DNA of 64,000 bases. Source: Nocardioides houyundeii. GTDB lineage: Bacteria > Actinomycetota > Actinomycetes > Propionibacteriales > Nocardioidaceae. Below, piece by piece: positions 1-7,866 of the stretch (its first letter is position 1; each line of letters begins with the position of its first letter). Where the stretch lies: the NCBI RefSeq assembly GCF_002865585.1, contig NZ_CP025581.1, positions 248,001-312,000 on the forward strand, written 5' to 3'. The translations under genes were made by a program, and so were the position numbers. The notes under the pieces were generated by a model. The model was not told the origin of the DNA. It saw only the letters and a list, made by a program, of their open reading frames with translations, and made no database searches.

Positions 1-1
1 C

Positions 2-958
2 GAGAAGGGCAAGCCCTTCGAGCGGGACATGGACTACATCGGAGACCGGGTCCTCGCCGGGAAGCGCTCCTCGGACCCGCACGACGCCGAGTACGGAGGC
101 CGCGACGACGTCCAGGTCTGGCCCGTGCAGCCCGGGCGCTACCGCCTGGTGGCCGCCCCGGCCTGTCCGTGGGCCAACCGCTCCATCATCGTGCGCGAGC
201 TGCTCGGCCTGACCGAGGTGATCAGCCTGGGCAAGCCGGGGCCCACCCACGACAAGCGCAGCTGGACCTTCGACCGCGACCCGGGCGGGCGGGACCCCGT
301 GCTCGGGATCGAGCGGCTGCAGGAGGCCTACCTCAACCGGTTCCCGGACTACCCCAAGGGCATCACCGTCCCGGCGATCGTGGACGTGGAGACCAAGCAG
401 GTCGTCACCAACGACTTCCCCTGGATCACCCACGACCTCTTCTTCGAGTGGCGCGAACACCACCGCCCGGACGCTCCCGACCTCTGGCCCGAGGACCTGC
501 GCGAGGAGATGGAGCAGGTGATGAAGCGGGTCTTCACCGAGGTCAACAACGGCGTCTACCGCTGCGGCTTCGCCGGCTCCCAGGAGGCCTACGACGCGGC
601 GTACGACCGGCTGTGGGCCGCGATGGACTGGCTCGAGGAGCGCCTCACCGACCGCCGCTACCTGATGGGCGAGGCGATCACCGAGGCCGACGTGCGGCTG
701 TTCACCACGCTGGTCCGCTTCGATCCGGTCTACCACGGCCACTTCAAGTGCAACCGCAACAAGCTGACCGAGATGCCGGCGCTGTGGGGCTATGCCCGCG
801 ACCTGTTCCAGACCCCCGGCTTCGGCGAGACGGTCGACTTCGAGCAGATCAAGGCGCACTACTACGTGGTGCACACCGACATCAACCCGTCCGGGATCAT
901 CCCCAAGGGGCCGGAGCTGGAGTCCTGGCGCACCGCGCACGGGCGCGACCGCCTCTGA
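2..958 (+). CDS. Glutathionyl-hydroquinone reductase-like (xi-class GST), 5' partial
   Basis: Probable reductive deglutathionylase of the YqjG/ECM4 (xi-class GST) family; in mycothiol-using actinobacteria the thiol partner may be mycothiol (inference). The reading frame is open from base 2 with residues EKGKPFERD before the first Met (position 29). Family members carry a similar stretch before the conserved DYI, so the true start lies outside the window. The thioredoxin-like domain carries the family's active-site motif CPWA (Cys 46 counted from the Met at 29), followed by an all-helical C-terminal domain with FAGSQEAYDAAY and LMGEAITEADVRLF. At least 318 aa are present, close to the usual 320-350. 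It is followed 7 bp later by the DUF72 gene, so the two may be co-transcribed. Confidence 0.9.
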   Translation, partial: EKGKPFERDMDYIGDRVLAGKRSSDPHDAEYGGRDDVQVWPVQPGRYRLVAAPACPWANRSIIVRELLGLTEVISLGKPGPTHDKRSWTFDRDPGGRDPVLGIERLQEAYLNRFPDYPKGITVPAIVDVETKQVVTNDFPWITHDLFFEWREHHRPDAPDLWPEDLREEMEQVMKRVFTEVNNGVYRCGFAGSQEAYDAAYDRLWAAMDWLEERLTDRRYLMGEAITEADVRLFTTLVRFDPVYHGHFKCNRNKLTEMPALWGYARDLFQTPGFGETVDFEQIKAHYYVVHTDINPSGIIPKGPELESWRTAHGRDRL

Positions 959-965
959 GCCCGCG

Positions 966-1784
966 ATGACCGGTGACCTGCGTGTCGGCATCAGCGGCTG
1001 GCGCTACGCCGGCTGGCGAGGCGACTTCTACCCCAAGGGCCTGCCCCAGCGCCGGGAGCTGGAGTACGCCGCGGAGCACCTGACCTCGATCGAGATCAAC
1101 GGCTCCTTCTACTCCCTGCAGCGCCCCACGTCGTACGCCGCGTGGCGCGAGGCGACCCCCGAGGACTTCGTCTTCGCCGTCAAGGGCGGCCGGTTCATCA
1201 CCCACCTCAAGCGGCTGCGCGACGTCGAGACGGCGCTCGCCAACTTCTTCGCCTCCGGGGTGCTGGCCCTGGGCCCCAAGCTCGGCCCGCTGCTGTGGCA
1301 GCTCCCGGCCAACCTCGCCTACGACCACGACGTGCTGGACGCCTTCCTGGCGCAGCTGCCCCGGAGCACCACCGCGGCGCTCGAGCTGGCCCGTCGCCAC
1401 GACGACAAGCTGGCCGAGGACCGGGTCCACCTGGCCACCGACGCCGACCGGGTGCTGCGCCACGCCCTGGAGTTCCGCTCCGAGACCTTCCTCGACCCCG
1501 GTGCCTACGACCTGCTGCGCCGGCACCACGTCGCCTGCGTGCTGGCCGACACCGCGGGCCGCTGGCCCAAGGTGGAGCAGGACACCGCCGACTTCCGCTA
1601 CGTGCGGCTGCACGGGGACGCGGAGCTCTACGCCAGCGGGTACGGCGACCCGGCGCTGGACGAGTGGGCCGCCCGCTGCCGGCGCTGGTCCGAGTCCGGC
1701 CAGGACGTCTTCGTCTACTTCGACAACGACGCGAAGGGCTTCGCGCCCTACGACGCGATGGGGCTCATCTCCCGGCTGCGCTGA
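966..1784 (+). CDS. DUF72 family protein
   Basis: A 272-aa protein with the DUF72 (YecE-like) TIM-barrel signature: VGISGWRYAGWRGDFYP at the N terminus, then IEINGSFYSLQRP and the C-terminal VYFDNDAKGFAPYDAM. The biochemical function of the family is unsettled; structures resemble TIM-barrel nucleases or phosphodiesterases. I chose the ATG at 966 because the family signature begins six residues later and longer in-frame starts overlap the preceding gene. It sits 7 bp downstream of the GST-like gene. A second DUF72 domain occurs in this window, fused to a transporter at 59461-61671, and the two are clearly divergent. Confidence 0.9.
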   Translation: MTGDLRVGISGWRYAGWRGDFYPKGLPQRRELEYAAEHLTSIEINGSFYSLQRPTSYAAWREATPEDFVFAVKGGRFITHLKRLRDVETALANFFASGVLALGPKLGPLLWQLPANLAYDHDVLDAFLAQLPRSTTAALELARRHDDKLAEDRVHLATDADRVLRHALEFRSETFLDPGAYDLLRRHHVACVLADTAGRWPKVEQDTADFRYVRLHGDAELYASGYGDPALDEWAARCRRWSESGQDVFVYFDNDAKGFAPYDAMGLISRLR

Positions 1785-1917
1785 GTCACGCGCTGGACCA
1801 GGGGGATGCGCAGATTGCGCAGCCGCCCGGACGCGGGCTGCATCCCTGCGGCAGGTCCGGGTACGTCGAAGCATCGTCAGACGCACCATCCGTCATCGTC
1901 GCACGAGAGGAGAGGCC

Positions 1918-2610
1918 ATGAGCAGCACTGATGCCTCCGCCGCAGGAACCGCCAAGGATGAGGCCAGTCGCCTGGCCGGCACCACCAAGGACGAAGTGAG
2001 GTCGGTCGCGGAAGAGGCCAAGACCCAGGCGCGCAACGTCATGGGGGACGCGCGCACCATGGTCGACGAGCAGTCGCGCACCGGCCGCGACCGGCTGGTC
2101 GAGACCGCCCGCACCTTCGGTCAGGACCTCGAGGAGATGGCCGACAACGGTCCCGGCGGCATGGCCGGCGACCTGGCTCGCCAGGTCGCGGGCAAGGCGC
2201 GCGAGCTCGGCGACCGCCTCGACGGCCGCGAGCCCTCGGAGATCCTCGAGGACGTGCGCAGCTTCGCCCGGGAACGGCCCGGCACCTTCCTCCTCGGCGC
2301 ACTGGCCGCGGGGCTGGTCTTCGGCCGCGTGGCCCGCGGCGCCAAGGACGCCTCCGGCTCGGACTCGGGCTCGGGCATGGGCTCGGGCATGGGGTCCGGA
2401 TCGGCCTCGGGCAGCTCGACCGGGTCGGCCCCGGTCGGCACCGGTGACGAGGGCGTCGGCCTGTGGACCGGGCCGCCGGCTGGCGGCGCTGTCTCGCCCC
2501 CGCCGGGTGCGGTCTCCCCGGGTCCGGTAGCGGGCGCTCCGGCGCCCGGATCGCCCGGGACCGGTTCGTCCACCCCGCTGTACGACGAGACGCGCGGGAC
2601 CACGCCGTGA
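1918..2610 (+). CDS. Hypothetical membrane-anchored protein, Ala/Lys helical N terminus and Gly/Ser/Pro tail
   Basis: A 230-aa protein. Residues 1-110 are a highly charged amphipathic helix (repeated TAKDEA/TTKDEV-like segments). One hydrophobic segment follows (TFLLGALAAGLVFGRVA, about 119-135), preceded by REPSEILEDVRSFARERPG, a membrane-anchor pattern common in actinobacterial DUF3618-associated proteins. The remainder is low-complexity Gly/Ser/Met and Pro-rich sequence. The RBS GAGAGGAGAGG precedes the ATG at 1918. It is first of three tightly coupled genes (GTGA overlap with the holin-like gene, then DUF3618). I infer an envelope or stress role; no enzymatic motif is visible. Confidence 0.8.
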   Translation: MSSTDASAAGTAKDEASRLAGTTKDEVRSVAEEAKTQARNVMGDARTMVDEQSRTGRDRLVETARTFGQDLEEMADNGPGGMAGDLARQVAGKARELGDRLDGREPSEILEDVRSFARERPGTFLLGALAAGLVFGRVARGAKDASGSDSGSGMGSGMGSGSASGSSTGSAPVGTGDEGVGLWTGPPAGGAVSPPPGAVSPGPVAGAPAPGSPGTGSSTPLYDETRGTTP

Positions 2611-3083
2611 GCGTCACCGGGGGACCCGGCGACCCTGTGCACCCGACGCCGGACCCGCTGCACTCGACGGATCCCCTGCACCAGGGCGGCACGCTGCCCC
2701 CGACGGAGACCCGCTCGCTGGGCGACATCATCGGTGACATCACGGCTGGGCTCAGCAACCTGATCAAGCAGGAGATGGAGCTGGCTCGCACCGAGATCAA
2801 GCAGGAGGTCTCCACGCTCGGCAAGGGAGCCGGGCTGCTGGGAGGCGCGGGAGTCGCAGGCCACCTGATGCTCCTCTTCCTCTCCCTGGCGGTCGTCTAC
2901 CTGCTCGACAACTGGATGCCGACCGAGCTGGCGGCGTTGATCGTCGCCATCGTGTGGGGTGTCGCAGCCGCCGTGCTGGGTGCCCGCGGTCGCAAGGAGA
3001 TCAAGGAAGCAGACCCGCAGCTGCCCAAGACGCAGCAGACCTTGAAGGAGGACGTGCAATGGGCCAAAGCCCAGAAGAGCTGA
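2607..3083 (+). CDS. Phage holin family (DUF1469/Actinobacterial holin-X-like) membrane protein
   Basis: A 158-aa protein starting at GTG 2607, which overlaps the stop of the previous gene (GTGA). The N-terminal 35 residues are Pro-rich. Then comes the family signature LGDIIGDITAGLSNLIKQE followed by an amphipathic helix (MELARTEIKQEV), and two transmembrane helices (about residues 79-98 and 105-125) ending in a basic tail. This matches the DUF1469 family, named for phage holins but chromosomal and widespread in actinobacteria, where it accompanies DUF3618 genes. There are no phage genes around, so a lytic role is unlikely; membrane or envelope structuring is the better guess. Confidence 0.85.
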   Translation: MSVTGGPGDPVHPTPDPLHSTDPLHQGGTLPPTETRSLGDIIGDITAGLSNLIKQEMELARTEIKQEVSTLGKGAGLLGGAGVAGHLMLLFLSLAVVYLLDNWMPTELAALIVAIVWGVAAAVLGARGRKEIKEADPQLPKTQQTLKEDVQWAKAQKS

Positions 3084-3754
3084 GCGCCGAGGAGCGCAGG
3101 CAGCAGGAGCTGAACCGGGACATCGAGCGCACGCGCAGCCAGCTGAGCCGCGACGTCGACGAGCTCGGCGACAAGGTGAGCCCGAGCCAGGTGATGGAGC
3201 GTCGCAAGCAGGCGGTCCGTGGGCGGGTCGTGGGTCTCAAGGACAAGGTCATGGGCTCCGCCCAGGGCGCGGTCGGCTCGGTCCAGAGCGGCGGTCAGTC
3301 CGCCGGTCACTCGATCACCGGCACCGCCTCCGACGCGGCCTCCGGGGCGAAGGACACCGCCACCGGCGCCGTCCAGTCCCTCGGCCGGCAGGCCGAGGGC
3401 AACCCGCTGGCAGCGGGCGTCATCGCGTTCGGTGCCGGCATGCTGATCTCCTCGCTCATCCCAACCAGCCGGGCCGAGCAGCGCCTCGCCCAGCAGGGCG
3501 TGGACGCCGCCAAGGAGCATGGCCAGCCCGTCATCGACCAGGCCAAGTCCATGGCCGGTGACGTCGGCCAGCAGCTGAAGGAGACCGCCCAGCAAGGGGC
3601 GGCCGAGGTGAAGTCCTCGGCGCAGGACTCCGCAGAGTCTCTCAGGTCTGAGGGCCAGAGTTCGGCCCAGAACGTCCGGGAGTCAACATCGGGATCCAGC
3701 AGCGGGACCGAGACCGGCTCCAGTGGTTCAGGCAGTTCTGGTTCCACGGTCTGA
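3059..3754 (+). CDS. DUF3618 domain-containing protein
   Basis: A 231-aa protein. Residues 15-55 match DUF3618 (ELNRDIERTRSQLSRDVDEL followed by KVSPSQVMERRK). A helical Ala/Gly region follows with a short hydrophobic segment near 120-137 (NPLAAGVIAFGAGMLISSL), then LEA-like amphipathic repeats (QQLKETAQQGAAEVKSSAQD) and a Ser/Gly tail. The start at ATG 3059 has a strong RBS (AAGGAGG, 7-nt spacing) inside the end of the holin-like gene, so translation is coupled. It is third gene of the operon. Its 3' end overlaps the convergent gene at 3728-4453 by 27 bp. Confidence 0.85.
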   Translation: MGQSPEELSAEERRQQELNRDIERTRSQLSRDVDELGDKVSPSQVMERRKQAVRGRVVGLKDKVMGSAQGAVGSVQSGGQSAGHSITGTASDAASGAKDTATGAVQSLGRQAEGNPLAAGVIAFGAGMLISSLIPTSRAEQRLAQQGVDAAKEHGQPVIDQAKSMAGDVGQQLKETAQQGAAEVKSSAQDSAESLRSEGQSSAQNVRESTSGSSSGTETGSSGSGSSGSTV

Positions 3755-4453
3755 GGGGGGTGGCCGGGCGTCTCCGCGAGGGGCGTCCGGCTCACACCCA
3801 CCCGTGTCCGGCCGCCCGGCGCGGCTCCCGGCGTACGACGACCGTCGCACCCGAGCCAGCCAGGCGGGCACGAAGTGCCACCCCGGCGGCTCGTTGAGCA
3901 CCGGGTCGAAGTCCGGCGTCGGTCGCCGCGGCCCGGTCACCACCAGCTCTCCGCGCTGCAGCTCTGCCGCGGCGCTGGCCACTCGGAGCCGGATCCGCAC
4001 CGGGAGCCGGCCCGCGAGCTGATCCACCTCGACGCCGGTCAGCCGGTGGTCCGCCAGTTCCGCCAGCACCAGCACCCGGGTGCGGTCGACCGACTCCCAG
4101 GGCAACAGCGAGGTGAAGGTGGCGCGACCCCACGACGCGGCCGGCCACAGCGCCCACCGCCGCCACCCACGGGTGCCGGGCGAGGTGGCCAGCAGCACGT
4201 CCACGGCTCCGCCGGCATCGGGGTAGCGGAACGCGATCCCCAGGATGTCGGGCAGCCTCGCGGGCAGGCCGATCGCCTTGGACATCCGCACCACGCACTC
4301 GGTGCGCCCGGTCGGCAGCGGTCCGGCGCCCTGGATCTCCAGGTGTCCGGCCAGCACCTCCCCGCGCGGGTGGAAGAAGCGGGCGGACCGGGCTCGCGAG
4401 CCCAGCCGGAAGGTCTCGCGGGCGACCGCGGACAGCGCTGGTACGACGTCCAT
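3728..4453 (-). CDS. Hypothetical protein, catalase-fold-like
   Basis: A 241-aa protein. Segments HPRGEVLAGHLEIQG, CVVRMSKAIGLPARLPDILG and IAFRYPDAGGAVDVLLAT resemble the beta-barrel core of the catalase superfamily (HPKG..., VRFSRG..., DVRGMAVRF), but no haem-ligand Tyr or active-site His/Asn pair is evident. It may be one of the haem-less catalase-like proteins common in actinobacteria. The C-terminal 40 residues are Arg/Pro-rich and probably disordered. Start: ATG 4453 has a -10-like TACAGG six bases upstream, suggesting a leaderless mRNA; an in-frame start at 4486 is less likely. It converges with the DUF3618 gene. Confidence 0.6.
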   Translation of the reverse strand: MDVVPALSAVARETFRLGSRARSARFFHPRGEVLAGHLEIQGAGPLPTGRTECVVRMSKAIGLPARLPDILGIAFRYPDAGGAVDVLLATSPGTRGWRRWALWPAASWGRATFTSLLPWESVDRTRVLVLAELADHRLTGVEVDQLAGRLPVRIRLRVASAAAELQRGELVVTGPRRPTPDFDPVLNEPPGWHFVPAWLARVRRSSYAGSRAGRPDTGGCEPDAPRGDARPPPSDRGTRTA

Positions 4454-4498
4454 GCCAGGCCTGTACCCACCTGGACCTTGACCCACGTGATGGGGGGA

Positions 4499-5590
4499 TC
4501 AGGGCCTGACCCAGCGCCCGATCCGCGGCAGCCCGTCGACCCAGTTCAGCCGGGCGGCGTACATCGCCCGCTGGGCCCGCTGCTTGGTCCGCTTGGACCA
4601 GTCGAAGCCGCTGGAGCAGGGCCGGACGATCCGGTGGCAGGTCCACCCGTGCAGGAAGATCCGGTTCCCCGCCACGTCGGCGCCGCCGGGGCCGCACAGG
4701 CCGGTGGTCGCCCGGTCCAGCAGCACGCCGTACTCGGGGGCGCTCCAGTCGGTCAGCACCGGCGAGCGCAGCCAGATGGTGCGGTAGGTGCACCGCGTGT
4801 AGTCGCCCTCGGAGAGCAGCAGCACCCACCCCTCGGGTTGAGCGACGAGCACCGGGTTCTCCAGCACTCCGTCGTGCCGCAGCAGCTCGATGCTGACGGC
4901 GCCGGGGTGCACCCCGGTGCCGGTGCGGTCCAGCTGCACCAGCCGGATCGAGGAGGGGATCCGGTCGGTCTTGTAGAGCAGCACCAGCCCGTCCGAGCCC
5001 TGGTGCACCGACGGGTCGATCACCCCGGCGCGGGGGAGCGTGGCGTCCGTTGGGACCAGCGGGTCGCCTGCTGGCGGCGTCTTGACGTACGACGGGCAGA
5101 CCAGCGGCGCGTCTCCCACCGGGGTGAACCCCCGCAGCGCGGAGCGGGACCGGGCCACGCCGATGCACCGTCCGTACGGCCCCAGCCCCTTGACCGGGGC
5201 GGAGTAGTAGAGCAGCCACCAGCCGCGGACCCGGGTGACGTCCGCGGCCCAGATGTCGCCGGCTCGGGACCAGGAGGGCAGCCTGCTCAGCGCGGGGCCG
5301 CCGCGCTGCCAGCGGCCGTTGCGCGACCGGACCCAGGCGCGCGGGGCGCGTTCCCCGGTGGCGAAGCCGACGTACCCGCCGCCGAGCCGCTCCACCGCGG
5401 GATCGGCGAAGTTGCTCGCCACGATCGGCTTCGGGCTGCCGATCACCGTGGGCGGGCCGGGCTCGGCCCGGGCCGGCAGCGCCGCCAGTGTGGTCGTCCC
5501 GGCGAGCGCCAGGACGCCTGCCAGCACCAGCAGGAGCAGGGTGGTGCGGGTCCCCCGCGCGGGCGCGTCCCGGCGCGGGTCAGGGGTCAT
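4499..5590 (-). CDS. Secreted glycoside hydrolase family 43-like five-bladed propeller protein
   Basis: A 363-aa protein with an N-terminal signal peptide (hydrophobic stretch about residues 18-37, cleavage near ARAEP). The mature part shows GH43/62-type propeller features: SNFADPAVERLGGGYVGFAT (the DPA motif holding the usual catalytic base Asp), DIWAADVTRVRGWWLLYYSA, then VIDPSVHQGSDGLVLLYK and GVLENPVLV. GH43 enzymes act on arabinan, xylan or related side chains; the substrate here is unknown. Start: ATG 5590 lies seven bases after a TAGCCT -10 box read on the minus strand, giving a leaderless mRNA. It is divergent from the AraC-type regulator starting 60 bp away, which could control it. 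Confidence 0.8.
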   Translation of the reverse strand: MTPDPRRDAPARGTRTTLLLLVLAGVLALAGTTTLAALPARAEPGPPTVIGSPKPIVASNFADPAVERLGGGYVGFATGERAPRAWVRSRNGRWQRGGPALSRLPSWSRAGDIWAADVTRVRGWWLLYYSAPVKGLGPYGRCIGVARSRSALRGFTPVGDAPLVCPSYVKTPPAGDPLVPTDATLPRAGVIDPSVHQGSDGLVLLYKTDRIPSSIRLVQLDRTGTGVHPGAVSIELLRHDGVLENPVLVAQPEGWVLLLSEGDYTRCTYRTIWLRSPVLTDWSAPEYGVLLDRATTGLCGPGGADVAGNRIFLHGWTCHRIVRPCSSGFDWSKRTKQRAQRAMYAARLNWVDGLPRIGRWVRP

Positions 5591-5597
5591 GGCGCCG

Positions 5598-5603
5598 AGG
5601 CTA
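5598..5603 (-). promoter_or_regulatory. -10 box of leaderless promoter for the GH43-like gene
   Basis: TAGCCT on the minus strand, followed by seven bases and the ATG at 5590. No Shine-Dalgarno sequence is available for that start. Confidence 0.5.
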
Positions 5604-5649
5604 GTGCGCCGAGGGCATGGGTGCGCATCGGCGCGGGTACACCGTGCGC

Positions 5650-6585
5650 ATGCACCTTCGACCACTTCGCTTGGAGACCGCCGACGTCTCCGCGGCCGAG
5701 AGCCTGCTGCGAGGCAGCCTGGTGGGTGTGGAGTCGCTGGAGTTCGGACCCGACCTGTCCCTGGACATCAGCGGGGTGCGCGGCGACGACTTCAGCGTGA
5801 TGCGGCTGACGCACTCCTCGGTGGCGCGGTTGATCACCGGTCCCCCGGGGAACCTGCACGTGCTGGAGGTGCTGCGCGGCTCGGCACGCCTGGGAGTGCG
5901 AGGAGTGGAGACGACGCTGCGTCCCGGGCAGGTGATCGCCATCGACTCCGGCTCGCGGGTCCGGCTCGCCAGCGACCGGCTCAGCGTCGGGATCGTCACG
6001 CTGTCCCGCGACCTGCTGGCGGCCGCGGCCGACGAGCCGAGCGCCACCATCTCCTTCCCCGACCACTCGCCGCTCTCCGCGGACTGGCCCGAGCAGTGGC
6101 GCGGTGCGGTGCGCCGCCTCAACCGCGAGGTGCTGGGGCGCTCGGAGGCCCGCGGCGAGCCCAGGGTGGTCGCAGACCTGGTGTCGGCGCTGGCCGTCAG
6201 CGCCCTGGCGGGGTTCGCCCACGAGCTGCAGGACCGGCACCGGGAGCCCGGACCCAGCGCGGTGCGTCGGGCCACGGCGTTCATCGACCAGAACGCCGAC
6301 CAGCCGATGACGGTGGCCGAGATCGCCCGGGCCGCGCACACCAGCGTGCGGGCGCTGCAGCAGGCCTTCGCCCGGCACCACGACAGCAGCCCCACGGCGT
6401 ACCTGCGCCAGGTGCGGCTGGAGCGGGCGCACCGCGAGCTGCTCCAGGCAGACCCGGACGACGGGGTGACGGTGGCCGAGGTGGCCGCCCGGTGGGGCTT
6501 CGCCCAGCCCGGTCGGTTCGCCGCGCACTACCGCGAGGCCTACGGCCGGCTGCCCAGCGACAGCCTTCGCGCCCAGCCCATGTAG
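5650..6585 (+). CDS. AraC family transcriptional regulator
   Basis: A 311-aa regulator. The N-terminal ~200 residues form a sensing domain of the type found in AraC_binding_2 regulators (VMRLTHSSVARLITG, LRPGQVIAIDSG). The C-terminal ~95 residues hold the double helix-turn-helix (MTVAEIARAAHTSVRALQQA, then TAYLRQVRLERAHRELL and VAEVAARWGFAQPGRFAAHY). Start: ATG 5650 follows TACACC by six bases (leaderless pattern); an ATG at 5617 with a poorly spaced GAGGG is the alternative. Likely targets are the divergent GH43-like gene or the downstream 2-oxoacid dehydrogenase operon; neither is proven. Confidence 0.9.
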   Translation: MHLRPLRLETADVSAAESLLRGSLVGVESLEFGPDLSLDISGVRGDDFSVMRLTHSSVARLITGPPGNLHVLEVLRGSARLGVRGVETTLRPGQVIAIDSGSRVRLASDRLSVGIVTLSRDLLAAAADEPSATISFPDHSPLSADWPEQWRGAVRRLNREVLGRSEARGEPRVVADLVSALAVSALAGFAHELQDRHREPGPSAVRRATAFIDQNADQPMTVAEIARAAHTSVRALQQAFARHHDSSPTAYLRQVRLERAHRELLQADPDDGVTVAEVAARWGFAQPGRFAAHYREAYGRLPSDSLRAQPM

Positions 6586-6597
6586 GTTGCTCTCACA

Positions 6598-6613
6598 TGT
6601 GTTGTCGGTCACA
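6598..6613 (+). promoter_or_regulatory. CRP/GlxR-like site upstream of the 2-oxoacid dehydrogenase operon
   Basis: TGTGTTGTCGGTCACA, which is the CRP-family consensus TGTGA-N6-TCACA with one mismatch in the left arm. It lies about 87 bp upstream of the E1alpha start and just after a possible -10 box TAGGTT (6582-6587). Binding is inferred. Confidence 0.4.
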
Positions 6614-6699
6614 CCCCCGACCGGCGACCCGTGCGAGACGACAGGCGCACTGGCGCGGCGGTGATCCCGCGGCTGCCAGGTGAGAAGAAGGAGTGCAGC

Positions 6700-7866
6700 G
6701 TGAGCCACCACGGATTCGGACCGGACCTGGTCGAGGTCTTCGGGCCCTCGCAGTCCGACGGAGGACCAGAGCTGGTCCAGCTGCTCACCCCGGAGGGGGA
6801 GCGCGTCCACCACCCGGAGTTCGACCGGGACTTCAGCGCCGAGGAGCTGCGCGGCTTCTACCGCGACATGGTGCTGACCCGGCGCATCGACACCGAGGCC
6901 ACCGCCCTGCAGCGCCACGGCGAGCTCGGGATCTGGGCCCAGCTGCTCGGCCAGGAGGCCGCCCAGATCGGCGCCGGCCGGGCGCTGCGCCCCCAGGACC
7001 ACGTCTTCCCCACCTACCGCGAGCACGGCGTCGCGTGGTGCCGGGGCATCGACCCGCTGGCCCTCCTCGGCCTCTTCCGCGGGGTCGACCACGGGTCCTG
7101 GGACCCGGAGGAGAAGCACTTCGGGCTCTACACGATCGTGATCGGCGCGCAGGCCCTGCACGCCACCGGCTACGCCATGGGCATGCAGCGCGACGGCGTC
7201 GTCGGCACCGGCGACCCGGACCGCGACGCGGCCGTGGTCGCGCACTTCGGGGACGGCGCCTCCAGCCAGGGCGACGTCAACGAGGCCTTCATCTTCGCCG
7301 CCTCCTACAACGCCCCGGTGGTGTTCTTCTGCCAGAACAACCAGTGGGCAATCTCCGAGCCGATCGAGCGGCAGTCCCGGATCCCGCTCTACCAGCGGGC
7401 CCTGGGCTTCGGGTTCCCCGGCGTCCGGGTCGACGGCAACGACGTGCTGGCGACGTACGCCGTGACCCAGGCGGCGCTGCAGCGGGCGCGGGACGGCCAG
7501 GGGCCGACGCTGGTGGAGGCCTACACCTACCGGATGGGCGCCCACACCACCACCGACGACCCGACCCGCTACCGGCTCTCCGACGACGTGGAGCGCTGGA
7601 AGCTGCGCGACCCGATCTCCCGGGTGGAGGTCTACCTGCGGCGCAACGGCCTGGTCGACGACGACTTCATCGACACGGTGCGCGCCGAGGCCGACCAGCT
7701 CGGCCACGACCTGCGCGAGGGCTGCAAGGCGATGCCGGACCCGCAGCCGCTGGACATGTTCGACCACGTCTACGCCGAGGAGACCCCTGAGCTGCGCGCC
7801 GAGCGCGAGGGCTTCGCGGCCTACCTCGCCCAGTTCGACGGACACAGCGTCGAGGGGAGGCGCTGA
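6700..7866 (+). CDS. 2-oxoacid dehydrogenase E1 component, alpha subunit (pyruvate or branched-chain type)
   Basis: A 388-aa thiamine-diphosphate-dependent E1alpha, which decarboxylates a 2-oxoacid and reductively acylates the lipoyl group of E2. Visible features are the ThDP/Mg-binding motif GDGASSQGDVNEAFIFAA ending in NN, the phosphorylation-loop region YRMGAHTTTDDPTRYR, and LQRHGELGIWAQLLGQEAAQ. The length and the FGVPG-like FGFPGVRVDGND stretch fit actinobacterial PdhA/BkdA. Start: GTG 6700 has AAGAAGGAG seven bases upstream, better than a possible upstream start at 6631. The stop overlaps the E1beta ATG (TGATG). No E3 gene is present. Pyruvate and branched-chain oxoacid specificity cannot be separated here. 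Confidence 0.93.
   Translation: MSHHGFGPDLVEVFGPSQSDGGPELVQLLTPEGERVHHPEFDRDFSAEELRGFYRDMVLTRRIDTEATALQRHGELGIWAQLLGQEAAQIGAGRALRPQDHVFPTYREHGVAWCRGIDPLALLGLFRGVDHGSWDPEEKHFGLYTIVIGAQALHATGYAMGMQRDGVVGTGDPDRDAAVVAHFGDGASSQGDVNEAFIFAASYNAPVVFFCQNNQWAISEPIERQSRIPLYQRALGFGFPGVRVDGNDVLATYAVTQAALQRARDGQGPTLVEAYTYRMGAHTTTDDPTRYRLSDDVERWKLRDPISRVEVYLRRNGLVDDDFIDTVRAEADQLGHDLREGCKAMPDPQPLDMFDHVYAEETPELRAEREGFAAYLAQFDGHSVEGRR

Noticed and set aside
897-1889. Long open frames opposite real genes (for example 897-1889, 22674-24041, 57859-60648 on the minus strand)
   Set aside because: They are Gly/Ala/Arg/Val-rich antisense shadows of well-supported genes, with no motifs; a typical effect of very high G+C content.
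2607-3083. Holin annotation as a sign of prophage
   Set aside because: No other phage genes are nearby; this family is chromosomal and linked to DUF3618 genes in actinobacteria.
3875-5800. 641-codon plus-strand frame across the minus-strand hypothetical and GH43 genes
   Set aside because: Low-complexity composition and complete overlap with two genes on the other strand that have recognisable domains and promoters.
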